This document shows, piece after piece, positions 28,799-38,378 of a stretch of 64,000 nt of DNA. The notes beneath the pieces were generated by a model, which had not been told where the DNA came from, did no database searches, and saw only the letters and a program-made list of their open reading frames with translations. The DNA is from Sulfuriflexus sp. (GTDB lineage: Bacteria > Pseudomonadota > Gammaproteobacteria > AKS1). The DNA lies in the NCBI GenBank assembly GCA_023134145.1, contig JAGLUW010000013.1, positions 1-64,000 on the forward strand, written 5' to 3'. Numbering within the stretch: position 1 is the stretch's first letter; the number at the start of each line of letters is the position of its first letter. The position numbers were made by a program, and so were the translations under genes.

Positions 28799-29377
28799 AT
28801 GAATGTTCCACAAATTTTACTTGCTTCACAATCCCCTCGTCGTGCCGAGTTATTGGATCAGATTGGTATCCAATTTGAGGTGATCAGTGTCGACGTTCCT
28901 GAGTTGTTAAAAGCAGGGGAATCGCCCACTGAATTTGTACAACGCTTGGCCTTGGATAAGGCGCGAGCTGGTTGGTTGGCCAGCGACAGGCATTTGCCTG
29001 CGCTGGGCTCAGACACGATCGTCGTGCTAGATGATGAGATTTTAGGTAAACCTGTTTCGACGGATGATGCCGAAGTGATGCTAAAAAGATTATCAGGACG
29101 TACCCATCGTGTGATGACAGCCGTGGCAGTTGTGAAGGCCGAGCAGGAAGCTATACGCCTGAGCATCAGTGAAGTGAGCTTTCGAGAAATCGCCGAGGCT
29201 GAGCGAAAGGCCTATATTTTGACGGGAGAATCGTCAGATAAGGCCGGTGGCTATGCAGTTCAGGGTCAAGCTGCTGTATTTATTGAGAAATTACAAGGCA
29301 GCTACAGCGGGGTGATGGGATTACCCTTATTCGAAACCGCTGAATTATTTAAAGAATTTGCGATTGATGTCATCTGA
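28799..29377 (+). CDS. Maf-family nucleoside triphosphate pyrophosphatase (YhdE type)
   Basis: 192 residues. The family opening ILLASQSPRRAELLDQIG and the catalytic SDTIVVLDDEILGKP are present. GYAVQGQAAVFIEKLQGSYSGVMGLPL is the ending of dTTP/UTP-specific YhdE-type Maf rather than the YceF type. It hydrolyses non-canonical or excess pyrimidine triphosphates. Its place before rng matches E. coli yhdE-rng. Confidence 0.93.
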   Translation: MNVPQILLASQSPRRAELLDQIGIQFEVISVDVPELLKAGESPTEFVQRLALDKARAGWLASDRHLPALGSDTIVVLDDEILGKPVSTDDAEVMLKRLSGRTHRVMTAVAVVKAEQEAIRLSISEVSFREIAEAERKAYILTGESSDKAGGYAVQGQAAVFIEKLQGSYSGVMGLPLFETAELFKEFAIDVI

Positions 29378-29442
29378 GGCCTGCTTTGATGATGCTATGA
29401 TGGAACATAATAATAAGGAATAACAGTTAGGACGTTTTTGTA

Positions 29443-30903
29443 ATGAGCAGTGAAATTCTAATTAATATGACCCCCAATGAATCTCGGGTTGCGCTAGTCG
29501 AGAATGGGGTGCTTCAAGAAGTTTATATCGAACGTACGGCCAAGCGCGGTCTGGTTGGTAATGTTTATAAGGGCAAGGTCTCCCGCGTGTTACCCGGTAT
29601 GCAGGCTGCCTTTATTGAAATGGGCCTAGAGCGTGCCGCTTTCCTGCATGCCTCTGATATTAAGATTGATAGCGATGATGCTGATAACAAGAAGCCAGAC
29701 TCGATTAATAGCCTTGTTAGCGAAGGCCAAGAGATCTGTGTGCAGGTTGTCAAAGATCCGCTCGGTACCAAAGGTGCTCGCTTAACGACTCAAGTCTCGA
29801 TTCCTTCGCGCTTCTTGGTTTTTATGCCCGGTGTTGAACACATAGGCATTTCGCAAAAAATAGAATCCCCGGAAGAACGAGATCGCTTGCGCTCGAAACT
29901 TGAAGAGCTTGCCGTTGGTGATTATGCGGGGGGCTATATTGTACGAACTGCTGCAGAAGGTATTACTGACGATGAAATCGAGGCCGATGTCGAATATCTA
30001 CATCGTATGTGGACGGCGATTATAGATAAGATGAAGACAGAAAAGGCTCCGAATCTTATTCATGAAGACTTGCCCTTGGCAATGCGCATGATGCGTGACT
30101 TGGTTAGCCCAGAAATAGAAAAAATTCGTATTGATTCTAAAGAAACTTATGAACGTGCGGCGAAGTTTGCACGTAAATTTATTCCTGAGGTTGCCGATCG
30201 TGTGGAATACTATCCAGGTGAACGGCCTATTTTTGATCTTTACTCGGTCGAAGATGAAATTCATAAAGCGCTGGGTAAACGTGCTGATCTTAAATCAGGT
30301 GGTTATTTGATAATTGATCAAACCGAAGCGATGACCACCATTGATGTAAATACCGGTGGTTTTGTTGGCCACCGTAATCTTGATGAAACTATTTTTAAAA
30401 CCAATCTTGAAGCGGGTGTCGCGATTGCAAGGCAGCTGCGTCTAAGAAATTTGGGTGGCATTATTATTCTCGACTTCATTGATATGCAAGATGAAGAACA
30501 TAAGCGGCAGGTGCTTCGCTCCTTAGAAAAGAATCTCGAAAAGGATCATGCTAAATGCCACATCAGCCAAGTCTCTGCACTTGGCTTAGTGGAAATGACG
30601 CGTAAACGAACTCGTGAATCATTGGAACATATCCTCTGTGAAGGCTGTCCTACTTGTAATGGGCGGGGTTCACTGCGAACAGCAGAAACTGTTTGTTATG
30701 AGATTTTTCGCGAGATTATTCGCGAAGCAAGGCAATACGATGCACAAACTTTTCTCATATTAGCCTCACAGGCTGTTGTCGATAGGTTGTTGGATGAAGA
30801 ATCGACCAGCGTTGCTGAGTTAGAAGACTTCATTGGTAAGCCTATTAAGCTGCAGGTTGAATCCTTGTATACCCAAGAACATTACGATGTGGTGTTGATG
30901 TAA
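29443..30903 (+). CDS. rng: ribonuclease G
   Basis: 486 residues (E. coli 489). The S1 RNA-binding domain (RGLVGNVYKGKVSRVLPGMQAAFIEMG) is followed by the RNase E/G catalytic core with TTIDVNTGGFVGHRNLDETI, whose Asp binds Mg. CPTCNGRGS is the zinc-link region. It has no C-terminal degradosome scaffold, so it is RNase G and not RNase E. It matures 16S rRNA 5' ends and decays mRNA. Confidence 0.97.
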   Translation: MSSEILINMTPNESRVALVENGVLQEVYIERTAKRGLVGNVYKGKVSRVLPGMQAAFIEMGLERAAFLHASDIKIDSDDADNKKPDSINSLVSEGQEICVQVVKDPLGTKGARLTTQVSIPSRFLVFMPGVEHIGISQKIESPEERDRLRSKLEELAVGDYAGGYIVRTAAEGITDDEIEADVEYLHRMWTAIIDKMKTEKAPNLIHEDLPLAMRMMRDLVSPEIEKIRIDSKETYERAAKFARKFIPEVADRVEYYPGERPIFDLYSVEDEIHKALGKRADLKSGGYLIIDQTEAMTTIDVNTGGFVGHRNLDETIFKTNLEAGVAIARQLRLRNLGGIIILDFIDMQDEEHKRQVLRSLEKNLEKDHAKCHISQVSALGLVEMTRKRTRESLEHILCEGCPTCNGRGSLRTAETVCYEIFREIIREARQYDAQTFLILASQAVVDRLLDEESTSVAELEDFIGKPIKLQVESLYTQEHYDVVLM

Positions 30904-30954
30904 TCGTAATGAGCGGCCTTAACTTATTGAAAGTATGGAAGTGGATCTGAATTC

Positions 30955-33900
30955 GTGACACCTAAAAAAGTCATTCATTGTTTAGCCGGTATGTTCTGGT
31001 ATGGTTTTGCCGGAATCGCAGTTGTTGCCGCTGTATTGCTTACAGTCGCACGTTTGTTATTGCCGTTGGCAGAAAACTATCGCGCTGAAGCAGAACAGGC
31101 GTTGAGTGAATATGCTGGCCAGCCGATTCGAGTTGCGGAACTTAAAGCCAAGTGGGCAGGTTTTGAACCACAATTACATTTTTCTGATGTGCGGTTATAC
31201 GACAAAAACAATAAAGTTGTTCTATTCGAGTTTAAAGATGCACGAATGGGAATTGATTTATTCTCATCGATCCGTAATCGTGATTTTGTTCCTTCGAGTT
31301 TTACTATCAGTGGTGTTGCTCTCTCAGTAACGCGACATGCTGATAAAAGCTTGAGTGTTGCCGGGTTATTAGATAATAAAAAAGAATCCAAACAAGATTA
31401 TTCCAAATTAGTGTTTGAATGGTTATTGCGCCAACCAGATATTGGCATTGAATCCAGCAGTGTCACATGGACAGATATTCCGCTGAATGAAAAAGAGCTT
31501 TTATTTAGCGATGTTAATTTCAGACTGCGTAATTATGCAGATGTTCATCAAATTGATGCGAATGTTAATTTACCGGAACGCCTAGGCAAGACAATTAAAA
31601 TTGCTGCTGAAATGCAAGGTACGGCTGCAGACATATCTGCATGGCATGGTGATGTTTATGTGAATGCCAAGCAATTGGTTTTACCTGCGTGGTGGCGGAA
31701 GCCAGTAGTAGAAGATGTGAATTTGGCTGAAGGTCATTCGAACCTTGAGTTGTGGGGGAAATGGAAAAACAATTCATTAGGAAGTTTGGAAGGTAGTCTC
31801 TCGCTTTCTAATTTGGTTTTTTCTGGTGAGCATGCGGCTGCTATTAAGTTTATTGGTTTAAATAGCGCCTTATCATGGCATCAAAATGAAACGGATTGGA
31901 GCTTACATCTTGGCGGGTTCTCACCGATAACAAAAGAGGGTGCATGGCCTGCATCGCAATTTAGTTTTCTTTCGAATCGTCCAATGCAGCGTTTTGTTGC
32001 GGTATTGGGTTATGTGAAATTATCTGATGTATTGCCAGTGGTTAATGATTTTGAGTTGCTTGATAAAGAAGATGCCAAGACGCTCAATGCAATACAGCCT
32101 ACAGCAAACTTGCATGATCTATCATTTGTAAAGTCGAAGGATGAAACATCAAATCAATGGCATGTTGATAGTCGATTTTCTGGTCTAACAACCCAAGCTT
32201 GGAATGGCATGCCTGGTGTAAAGGATCTCGCGGGTAATTTCGCATTAGATAATAATAAAGGCAGCCTACATCTAGACAGTAATAATATTGTTCTTGATAT
32301 GAAGGGCCTGCTGCGTAAGCCCATAGATATAACGAGATTGGTAGGCAATATACAATGGCAGAAGGATGAATCGGGCCTATCATTACAGGCTACCGAGCTG
32401 GATGTTAGTAATGCCGATATTACGATTCGTGCACAAATGGATTTATCGCTACCCAATAAAGGTTCACCTGTTATTGAGCTATTAGCCGATATTGAGAATG
32501 CCGATGGCAGTCAGGTCTATAAATATTTACCACTGCCAGTTCTTTCCGATAAAACCATTGCATGGTTAGACAAATCAATTGTTCAGGGTTTTGTTCCTAG
32601 CGGTAAGGTCGTGTTACGCGGTCCATTGGATAAATTTCCTTTTGATCATGGTGAAGGAAGGTTCGAAACGCGTTTTGATGTGGTTAATGCCAAGCTTGAT
32701 TATGAACCGGGTTGGCCTGCTATTTCTGAAATGCAGGGCGAAGTAATATTCAAGGGGCGTGGCTTAGATATTATTGGTCATACAGGTCGAATTCTAGATG
32801 CCAAGGTTCATAATGTAACAGCGCATATTACCGATCTAGAAATTGATGATCCACTTTTAGAACTACGCGGTGATGTTGAATCGTCAACACAAGATATTAT
32901 TGAATATGTGGTTGCCTCTAATCTTGCCGAAGGTTATGGCAAGGAATTACGCAGACTAGAAAGTAGTGGTGATATTAACCTGAAGCTTGAAATTGATATC
33001 CCGATGGTTAGCGGCAAGGGAACGGTTCTTGGTAAGGCTACGTTAAAAGATGCCAAGTTAGGTATTAAGGGTAATGATATTCAGCTGACAAAAATCAATG
33101 GCAAGGTTTTAGTTAGCAATGAAGGTTTGCAAGGTGATGGAATTGACGGCAACTTATTTGAAACGCCTGTTAAAATTAAATTATCTCACAGTGATGATGC
33201 TTCAACAGCACTGTCAATAAAAGCTAAAGGTCAATTTGATCTTAATAAATTGATTAAAGATAAATTTGCCAAACAAATCCCACTTATCAGTAAAGGTGAA
33301 ACGGAGTGGTTAGCTAATTTATCTTTCCGTAATCCTGATGGTGATACACATCCCGTGGTTCTTGAATTAAGTTCAGAATTAAAAGGAGTGAGTGTTAACT
33401 TACCTACGCCCTTGGCCAAGGAAGCAGATGCCATTATACCACTAAGATTTACGACATCGATTCAGGATGATAGTGAGCTTCAATTGGAAGTGGATTTTGG
33501 CGATGACGTAAGTTCGATTATTCGTCTGAGAAATACTGACAAAGGTATGGAGTATGCGGGTTCATCAATTGCCTTTGGTGATGCGTTACCAATCCCACCA
33601 GAAAATGATCGGCTTTCTATTGTCGGGCAATTGGATGTTTTATCCATTGATGAATGGATGGCTTATGCCAATAAAGCACCGTGGACAAATCAAATTAAAG
33701 AGTCAGGTGATTCTTTAGATTGGCTTGAAGGGGTAAACATCGAAGTAGCTGTCTTTACCGCGATGGGTTCTAACTTTAGTTTAAAACGATTAAGACTAGA
33801 ACGAGAAGATGAAAGTTGGCACACGGTTATTGATGCGGATCGCGTTAAAGGTGAAATTCATATTCCCTATGAGTTTTCGACAGGGACGGTAAAAGCGAAT

Positions 33901-34791
33901 TTTGGATTATTAAAAGTAGATCGTACTGAAGATGAAAGTGCAGAAGTTGATTTTGATCCACGAGAATTACCAAGCCTAGCCTTATCAATTGATCAGTTGA
34001 TTTTTGATGGAGTTAAACTGGGTACATTGAATATGACAACATCACAAATTGAAAATGGTGTGGTGATGGATAGATTGGTGATAGATGGTTTCAACACGAT
34101 GTTTATCGCGAATGGTAGTTGGACTATTGAAAATGATGAACAACTTACACGCTTGTCGGCAAAACTAAAGACTGAACGGTTTAGTGCCTTGTTAGCGGAT
34201 CTAGGTTATTCAACAGGTTTCGAGGCGGGTAAAAGTAGTAATAAAGCACAATTAGAATGGGCTGGTAGTCCGCTACAATTTTCGGTCGCGAAACTAAATG
34301 GCTCAATGAAAATAAAAATTAATAAAGGTCAATTGCTTGATATTAGTCCGGGTGCAGGTCGGATATTTGGTTTGTTAAGTTTGCAGGCATTACCACGACG
34401 TCTAACATTAGACTTTAGTGATTTATTCAAGAAAGGATTTAGCTTTGATCGCATCAAAGGTAATTTCCAATTATCACAAGGTGATGCCTATACAACCGAT
34501 TTGTACCTTGATGGTCCCGCTGCACGAATTGATGTTTTGGGTCGTGCGGGTCTAGTGGTACATGATTACGACCAACTTATTACCGTAACGCCGGATGTAA
34601 CTGGCGGCTTACCACTTGCTGGAGCTTTATTAGGTGGGCCAATAGCAGGGGGCGTTGTATTTGCATTGGATAAAATATTACGCTCAACAATTGATGATAT
34701 TACCCGCTACCAATATACGGTAACCGGTAGTTGGGATGACCCTAAGGTCGAAAAATTAGAGAATGTTGCGCTTGATAAGGCAGCAGAATAA
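30955..34791 (+). CDS. yhdP: AsmA-like envelope phospholipid-transport protein YhdP
   Basis: 1278 residues (E. coli YhdP 1266), GTG start. One N-terminal membrane helix (~11-33), then a very long periplasmic beta-rich body with repeated short blocks as in AsmA/TamB-type bridge proteins. The C-terminal region (RIFGLLSLQALPRRLTLDFSDLFKKGFSFDRIKGNF) is the family's best-conserved stretch. YhdP spans the periplasm and moves phospholipids to the outer membrane, opposing the Mla system encoded at 56-61 kb. It follows rng, as in E. coli. Confidence 0.93.
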   Translation: MTPKKVIHCLAGMFWYGFAGIAVVAAVLLTVARLLLPLAENYRAEAEQALSEYAGQPIRVAELKAKWAGFEPQLHFSDVRLYDKNNKVVLFEFKDARMGIDLFSSIRNRDFVPSSFTISGVALSVTRHADKSLSVAGLLDNKKESKQDYSKLVFEWLLRQPDIGIESSSVTWTDIPLNEKELLFSDVNFRLRNYADVHQIDANVNLPERLGKTIKIAAEMQGTAADISAWHGDVYVNAKQLVLPAWWRKPVVEDVNLAEGHSNLELWGKWKNNSLGSLEGSLSLSNLVFSGEHAAAIKFIGLNSALSWHQNETDWSLHLGGFSPITKEGAWPASQFSFLSNRPMQRFVAVLGYVKLSDVLPVVNDFELLDKEDAKTLNAIQPTANLHDLSFVKSKDETSNQWHVDSRFSGLTTQAWNGMPGVKDLAGNFALDNNKGSLHLDSNNIVLDMKGLLRKPIDITRLVGNIQWQKDESGLSLQATELDVSNADITIRAQMDLSLPNKGSPVIELLADIENADGSQVYKYLPLPVLSDKTIAWLDKSIVQGFVPSGKVVLRGPLDKFPFDHGEGRFETRFDVVNAKLDYEPGWPAISEMQGEVIFKGRGLDIIGHTGRILDAKVHNVTAHITDLEIDDPLLELRGDVESSTQDIIEYVVASNLAEGYGKELRRLESSGDINLKLEIDIPMVSGKGTVLGKATLKDAKLGIKGNDIQLTKINGKVLVSNEGLQGDGIDGNLFETPVKIKLSHSDDASTALSIKAKGQFDLNKLIKDKFAKQIPLISKGETEWLANLSFRNPDGDTHPVVLELSSELKGVSVNLPTPLAKEADAIIPLRFTTSIQDDSELQLEVDFGDDVSSIIRLRNTDKGMEYAGSSIAFGDALPIPPENDRLSIVGQLDVLSIDEWMAYANKAPWTNQIKESGDSLDWLEGVNIEVAVFTAMGSNFSLKRLRLEREDESWHTVIDADRVKGEIHIPYEFSTGTVKANFGLLKVDRTEDESAEVDFDPRELPSLALSIDQLIFDGVKLGTLNMTTSQIENGVVMDRLVIDGFNTMFIANGSWTIENDEQLTRLSAKLKTERFSALLADLGYSTGFEAGKSSNKAQLEWAGSPLQFSVAKLNGSMKIKINKGQLLDISPGAGRIFGLLSLQALPRRLTLDFSDLFKKGFSFDRIKGNFQLSQGDAYTTDLYLDGPAARIDVLGRAGLVVHDYDQLITVTPDVTGGLPLAGALLGGPIAGGVVFALDKILRSTIDDITRYQYTVTGSWDDPKVEKLENVALDKAAE

Positions 34792-34792
34792 G

Positions 34793-34856
34793 TCTTATTT
34801 AGAATAAGAAAACCGTCTTAATTTGTTTGAATATTAAAATAAATTTAGCCGGTTTT
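34793..34856 (+). other. two inverted repeats between yhdP and the next gene
   Basis: Just after the yhdP stop, TCTTATT-tag-AATAAGA forms a perfect 7-bp stem with a 3-nt loop (34793-34809). A wider pair, AAAACCG (34809) and CGGTTTT (34850), encloses an AT-rich stretch. No long U-run follows, so a terminator is only possible. Confidence 0.35.
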
Positions 34857-34871
34857 CCTATGATATGATGG

Positions 34872-35249
34872 ATGCGAATGAGAACTTTTTGGTCAATATT
34901 ATTGCTGTTTATTGCGGCATCGTCTCAGGCTGTTGAGCCTGCACCGACAGCTACATTTATCGAGTCTAGCCCTGCATCATCACAGCAATTACTCAGTGCT
35001 GAGTTGTGGGCGAGGCCTCGTAGTGGTGCAAGTGTCGCGGCAATGCCAGCAGTACGAGAATCGGTGCGAACATTATTAGCCGCACCTGCCGGTAGTAAAT
35101 TGGTTATTCGTTATCCGGGTGGTGAAGAAGGAAGCCTCTGGGCTGAAGAACTTCATGTTTGGTTAATTTCTTTAGGTATTGATACTGAATTAATGGATCT
35201 TAGGCCCGGTAGCGCCGAGCCAGATCAAATTGAACTATATATAGAATAA
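34872..35249 (+). CDS. small exported protein of unknown function
   Basis: 125 residues. The signal peptide MRMRTFWSILLLFIAASSQA is cleaved near AVEP. The mature part holds LVIRYPGGEEGSLWAEELHVWLISLGI, an alpha/beta stretch reminiscent of small periplasmic domains of the OmpA/BON size class, but I know no named family. It sits between yhdP and the nitrilase gene and is probably co-transcribed with the latter (17-nt gap). Confidence 0.65.
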   Translation: MRMRTFWSILLLFIAASSQAVEPAPTATFIESSPASSQQLLSAELWARPRSGASVAAMPAVRESVRTLLAAPAGSKLVIRYPGGEEGSLWAEELHVWLISLGIDTELMDLRPGSAEPDQIELYIE

Positions 35250-35266
35250 TTGTCGAGAAAGTAATA

Positions 35267-36091
35267 ATGAGTCAAGTCGCAGCAATACAAATGGCATCTG
35301 GGCCAAATGTTAATTCTAATCTTATTGAAGCAGAACGTTTAATTAAGGATGCCGTTGCCGCAGGTGCGCAGTTGGTCGTCTTGCCTGAAAATTTTGCATT
35401 TATGGGACATGATGAAGCCGACATATTGGCACTTGCTGAAGTCGATAATGAAGGCCCTATTCAAAAGTTTCTTGCCCAACAAGCTGAAACACATGGTATC
35501 TGGCTTGTTGGTGGCACTCTGCCTATGCAAGGTAAAGACGATAAGCATATTCGTTCAGCCTGTTTAGTTTTTAATGACCAAGGTGAACGTGTTGCGCGTT
35601 ACGATAAGATTCATCTTTTTGATGTTCATATTGACGCGAGTAACGAAAGTTACAATGAATCAGAAACAACCGAAGCCGGTGATGAAGTTGTAGTCATCGA
35701 TACGCCATTTGGTCGTATGGGAATCGCTATTTGCTATGATCTGCGTTTCCCTGAATTATTCCGCCACATGTTAGATGCTGATATGCAATTTATTGCTATG
35801 CCTGCAGCATTCACCGCGATTACAGGTAAGGCGCACTGGGAAATATTGACACGTGCCCGTGCAATTGAAAATCTTTGTTTTGTGATTGCCGCTGAACAAG
35901 GTGGTTTCCATATTAATGGACGAGAAACACATGGCGATTCAATGATTGTTGATCCATGGGGGCAGATCTTAGAGCGTATTCCGAGTGGTGCTGGTTTTAT
36001 TATTGCCGAAATGGATCAAGAACAAGTTAATAAAGTACGAAAAAACTTCCCTGCCACAGACCATCGAAGGATGCCTTGTAAACTACCATGA
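35267..36091 (+). CDS. carbon-nitrogen hydrolase of the Nit/omega-amidase type
   Basis: 274 residues of the nitrilase superfamily, branch 10 (Nit1-like). The catalytic triad is Glu in [11 protein letters not shown], Lys in YDKIHLFDV and Cys in [13 protein letters not shown]. The best known activity in this group is repair of deaminated glutathione and omega-amidase activity. It overlaps tldD by 4 nt, an arrangement common in gammaproteobacteria. Confidence 0.93.
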   Translation: MSQVAAIQMASGPNVNSNLIEAERLIKDAVAAGAQLVVLPENFAFMGHDEADILALAEVDNEGPIQKFLAQQAETHGIWLVGGTLPMQGKDDKHIRSACLVFNDQGERVARYDKIHLFDVHIDASNESYNESETTEAGDEVVVIDTPFGRMGIAICYDLRFPELFRHMLDADMQFIAMPAAFTAITGKAHWEILTRARAIENLCFVIAAEQGGFHINGRETHGDSMIVDPWGQILERIPSGAGFIIAEMDQEQVNKVRKNFPATDHRRMPCKLP

Positions 36092-37530
36092 GTACATCAC
36101 TTGAATTAGCGCAAAACCAATTGCTCGCACCTGCGGGGTTGGATGAGAATGACCTGCAAAAGGTACTCGATCAACTTATGCAAAATAATGTTGATGCAGC
36201 CGACCTTTATTTCCAAATGAGTCGCCATGAATCATGGTCGTTAGAAGATGGCATTGTTAAAGATGGTCGTTACAATATTGATCAAGGTGTCGGTGTTCGT
36301 GCAATCAGTGGCGAGAAAACAGGTTTCGCTTATTCCGATGCGATTGTACTACCGGCATTAACCCAAGCGGCAGATGCTGCTCGTGCGATTGCGCGAACCG
36401 GTGGTGAAGGGCAAATACGCACCTTTAGTAAAACGGCTGGTCACGACCTTTATACTCCAGATGATCCGCTTGCGAGTATGACCGCAGATGAAAAGGTTGC
36501 CTTATTACATGCTGCTGATACGGCTGCACGCGCAGCTGATCCTCGTGTTAAGGAAGTAACCGTTAGTTTAGCGGCGACACATGACACTATTCTAGTAGCT
36601 GCTGCCGACGGTACGTTAGCCGGTGATATTCGCCCATTGATTCGTCTCAACGTCAGCGTGATTGTTGAGAAAGATGGCAAACGTGAACAAGGTGGTCATG
36701 GTGGCGGTGGTCGGCGTGGCTATAGTTATTTTATTGACCAATCAGCAGCTGAAGAATTTGCTCGTGAGGCAGTACGACAAGCATTAGTAAATCTCGAAGC
36801 CATACCTGCGCCGGCAGGTAGTATGGACGTGGTATTGGGTCCTGGTTGGCCAGGTGTTTTATTGCATGAAGCGGTAGGTCATGGCCTAGAAGGCGATTTT
36901 AATCGTAAAGGTAGTTCTGCATTCAGCGGGCGCGTTGGCGAACAAGTGGCTGCAAAGGGCGTTACCGTGGTTGATAATGGCACTCTGCCAGATCGTCGTG
37001 GTTCTTTGAATATAGATGACGAAGGTACGCCAACACAGGAAACCGTGTTGATTGAAGATGGCATATTAAAAGGTTATATGCAGGACAAAATGAACGCGCG
37101 TTTAATGGGCGTTGAATCTACCGGTAATGGTCGTCGCGAATCATACGGACATTTACCAATGCCTCGCATGACCAACACTTACATGCTTGCAGGTGATCGT
37201 GAGCCAGAAGAAATTATTGCCTCAATTAAGAATGGACTTTATGCGGTGAACTTTGCCGGTGGCCAAGTTGATATCACCTCGGGTAAGTTTGTATTTTCAG
37301 CAAGTGAGGCTTACTTGATTGAAGATGGAAAGGTTACTGCACCCGTTAAAGGTGCAACATTGATTGGTAATGGTCCTGATGTAATGAATCGCATTAGTAT
37401 GATTGGTAATGATCTTGAATTGGATGCAGGTGTAGGTACTTGTGGCAAAGAAGGCCAAAGTGTCCCTGTTGGAGTGGGTCAACCAACCTTACGAATTGAT
37501 AACATCACGGTCGGTGGTACAGGCGGTTAA
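36088..37530 (+). CDS. tldD: metalloprotease TldD
   Basis: 480 residues with the zinc motif [11 protein letters not shown] (HExxxH) and [27 protein letters not shown] at the N-terminus. TldD pairs with PmbA/TldE (encoded at 38.4 kb) to form a peptidase that degrades unfolded peptides and, in some bacteria, matures microcins and helps remove CcdA. The translation start lies inside the upstream nit stop codon (ATGA). Confidence 0.96.
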   Translation: MSTSLELAQNQLLAPAGLDENDLQKVLDQLMQNNVDAADLYFQMSRHESWSLEDGIVKDGRYNIDQGVGVRAISGEKTGFAYSDAIVLPALTQAADAARAIARTGGEGQIRTFSKTAGHDLYTPDDPLASMTADEKVALLHAADTAARAADPRVKEVTVSLAATHDTILVAAADGTLAGDIRPLIRLNVSVIVEKDGKREQGGHGGGGRRGYSYFIDQSAAEEFAREAVRQALVNLEAIPAPAGSMDVVLGPGWPGVLLHEAVGHGLEGDFNRKGSSAFSGRVGEQVAAKGVTVVDNGTLPDRRGSLNIDDEGTPTQETVLIEDGILKGYMQDKMNARLMGVESTGNGRRESYGHLPMPRMTNTYMLAGDREPEEIIASIKNGLYAVNFAGGQVDITSGKFVFSASEAYLIEDGKVTAPVKGATLIGNGPDVMNRISMIGNDLELDAGVGTCGKEGQSVPVGVGQPTLRIDNITVGGTGG

Positions 37531-37531
37531 G

Positions 37532-37792
37532 ATGGCCAAGATGGCTAAGTATCCAGGACTCAAACAAGGGCATGTCATTCGCTCGGTTGAAAAAGATGGC
37601 TCAATAGTTTGTTTAGAGGATGGAGCTTGCTTTAAAGTTTATAGTGGTTTTTACCCTTTAAGCAGTCTCTGGGAGGCTGGGCATAAGCTCTTTATGAAGG
37701 ACAATCCTAGAAATCCTGAACACCCTTATAAGCTGATTAATGTGCATTTTAATAAGCAAGTTGAAGCGAGTTGGATTGAAGAAGCTAGTTAG
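37532..37792 (+). CDS. small conserved-looking protein of unknown function
   Basis: 86 residues from the ATG at 37532, which directly follows the tldD stop; the ORF-track start 30 codons upstream lies inside tldD and is rejected. An alternative ATG lies three codons in (MAKYPGLKQG). The sequence (GHVIRSVEKDGSIVCLEDGACFKVYSGF...) suggests a small beta-rich domain. A GGCGG inside the tldD end may serve as its ribosome site. It converges with darP, overlapping it by 8 nt. I cannot assign a role. Confidence 0.7.
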   Translation: MAKMAKYPGLKQGHVIRSVEKDGSIVCLEDGACFKVYSGFYPLSSLWEAGHKLFMKDNPRNPEHPYKLINVHFNKQVEASWIEEAS

Positions 37793-38294
37793 CTTCAACC
37801 AAGTCACGTATAAGTTGAAAGAGTTCACGTTTAGCGCGTTTATTACGATCAGGTGATTTGGTTTGTTTAGCATTACGCAAGATCTGACGAAGTTGTTGTC
37901 GATCTGCAGCGGGAAAGTTACTGATAAATTCAGTGAGAGCGATATGGTCTTCGGTAATGAGACGATCACGCCAGTCTTCAATAGCATGAAGTTCGGCAAC
38001 CGCTTCACGTTGTGGTGCTTTGAAACCATCAATCGCATCCTGAATGATCACGGTATCGGCCTCACTGAGTAATTTACTAATGAGTTTATGTTGACGTTTT
38101 CGAGCACCATGTTGACGAATATTTCTACAGGTATCAATGGCATCGTATAAAGATTCATCAAGCGATAGCTTTTTGAGTTGGCTGATAGGTAATTCAACCA
38201 GCACCTTGCCTAGATCAAACTGCGCATGCATATCACGTTTGCGTTGTGATTTACTGGGGGGGCGATTATCTATTAGTTCGTCATCATCAGGCAT
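37785..38294 (-). CDS. darP: dual-action 50S assembly factor DarP (YjgA, DUF615)
   Basis: 169 residues. PPSKSQRKRDMHAQFDLGKVLVELP and DTCRNIRQHGARKRQHKLISKLL are the DUF615 signatures. DarP binds late 50S precursors and supports peptidyl-transferase centre maturation. It is divergent from pmbA (84-nt gap) as in E. coli yjgA/pmbA. Confidence 0.95.
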   Translation of the reverse strand: MPDDDELIDNRPPSKSQRKRDMHAQFDLGKVLVELPISQLKKLSLDESLYDAIDTCRNIRQHGARKRQHKLISKLLSEADTVIIQDAIDGFKAPQREAVAELHAIEDWRDRLITEDHIALTEFISNFPAADRQQLRQILRNAKQTKSPDRNKRAKRELFQLIRDLVEAN

Positions 38295-38378
38295 GGTGTG
38301 TTAATCGTGTTAGTTTTAGCAAGCTCTATTATACGCAATTCGTAATGAGTATGTAGGCAAGTAAATGGGAAAAATGAG

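Noticed and set aside
37442-37531. Upstream 30-codon extension of the small protein after tldD
   Set aside because: Lies wholly inside tldD in another frame; a start directly after the tldD stop is more natural.
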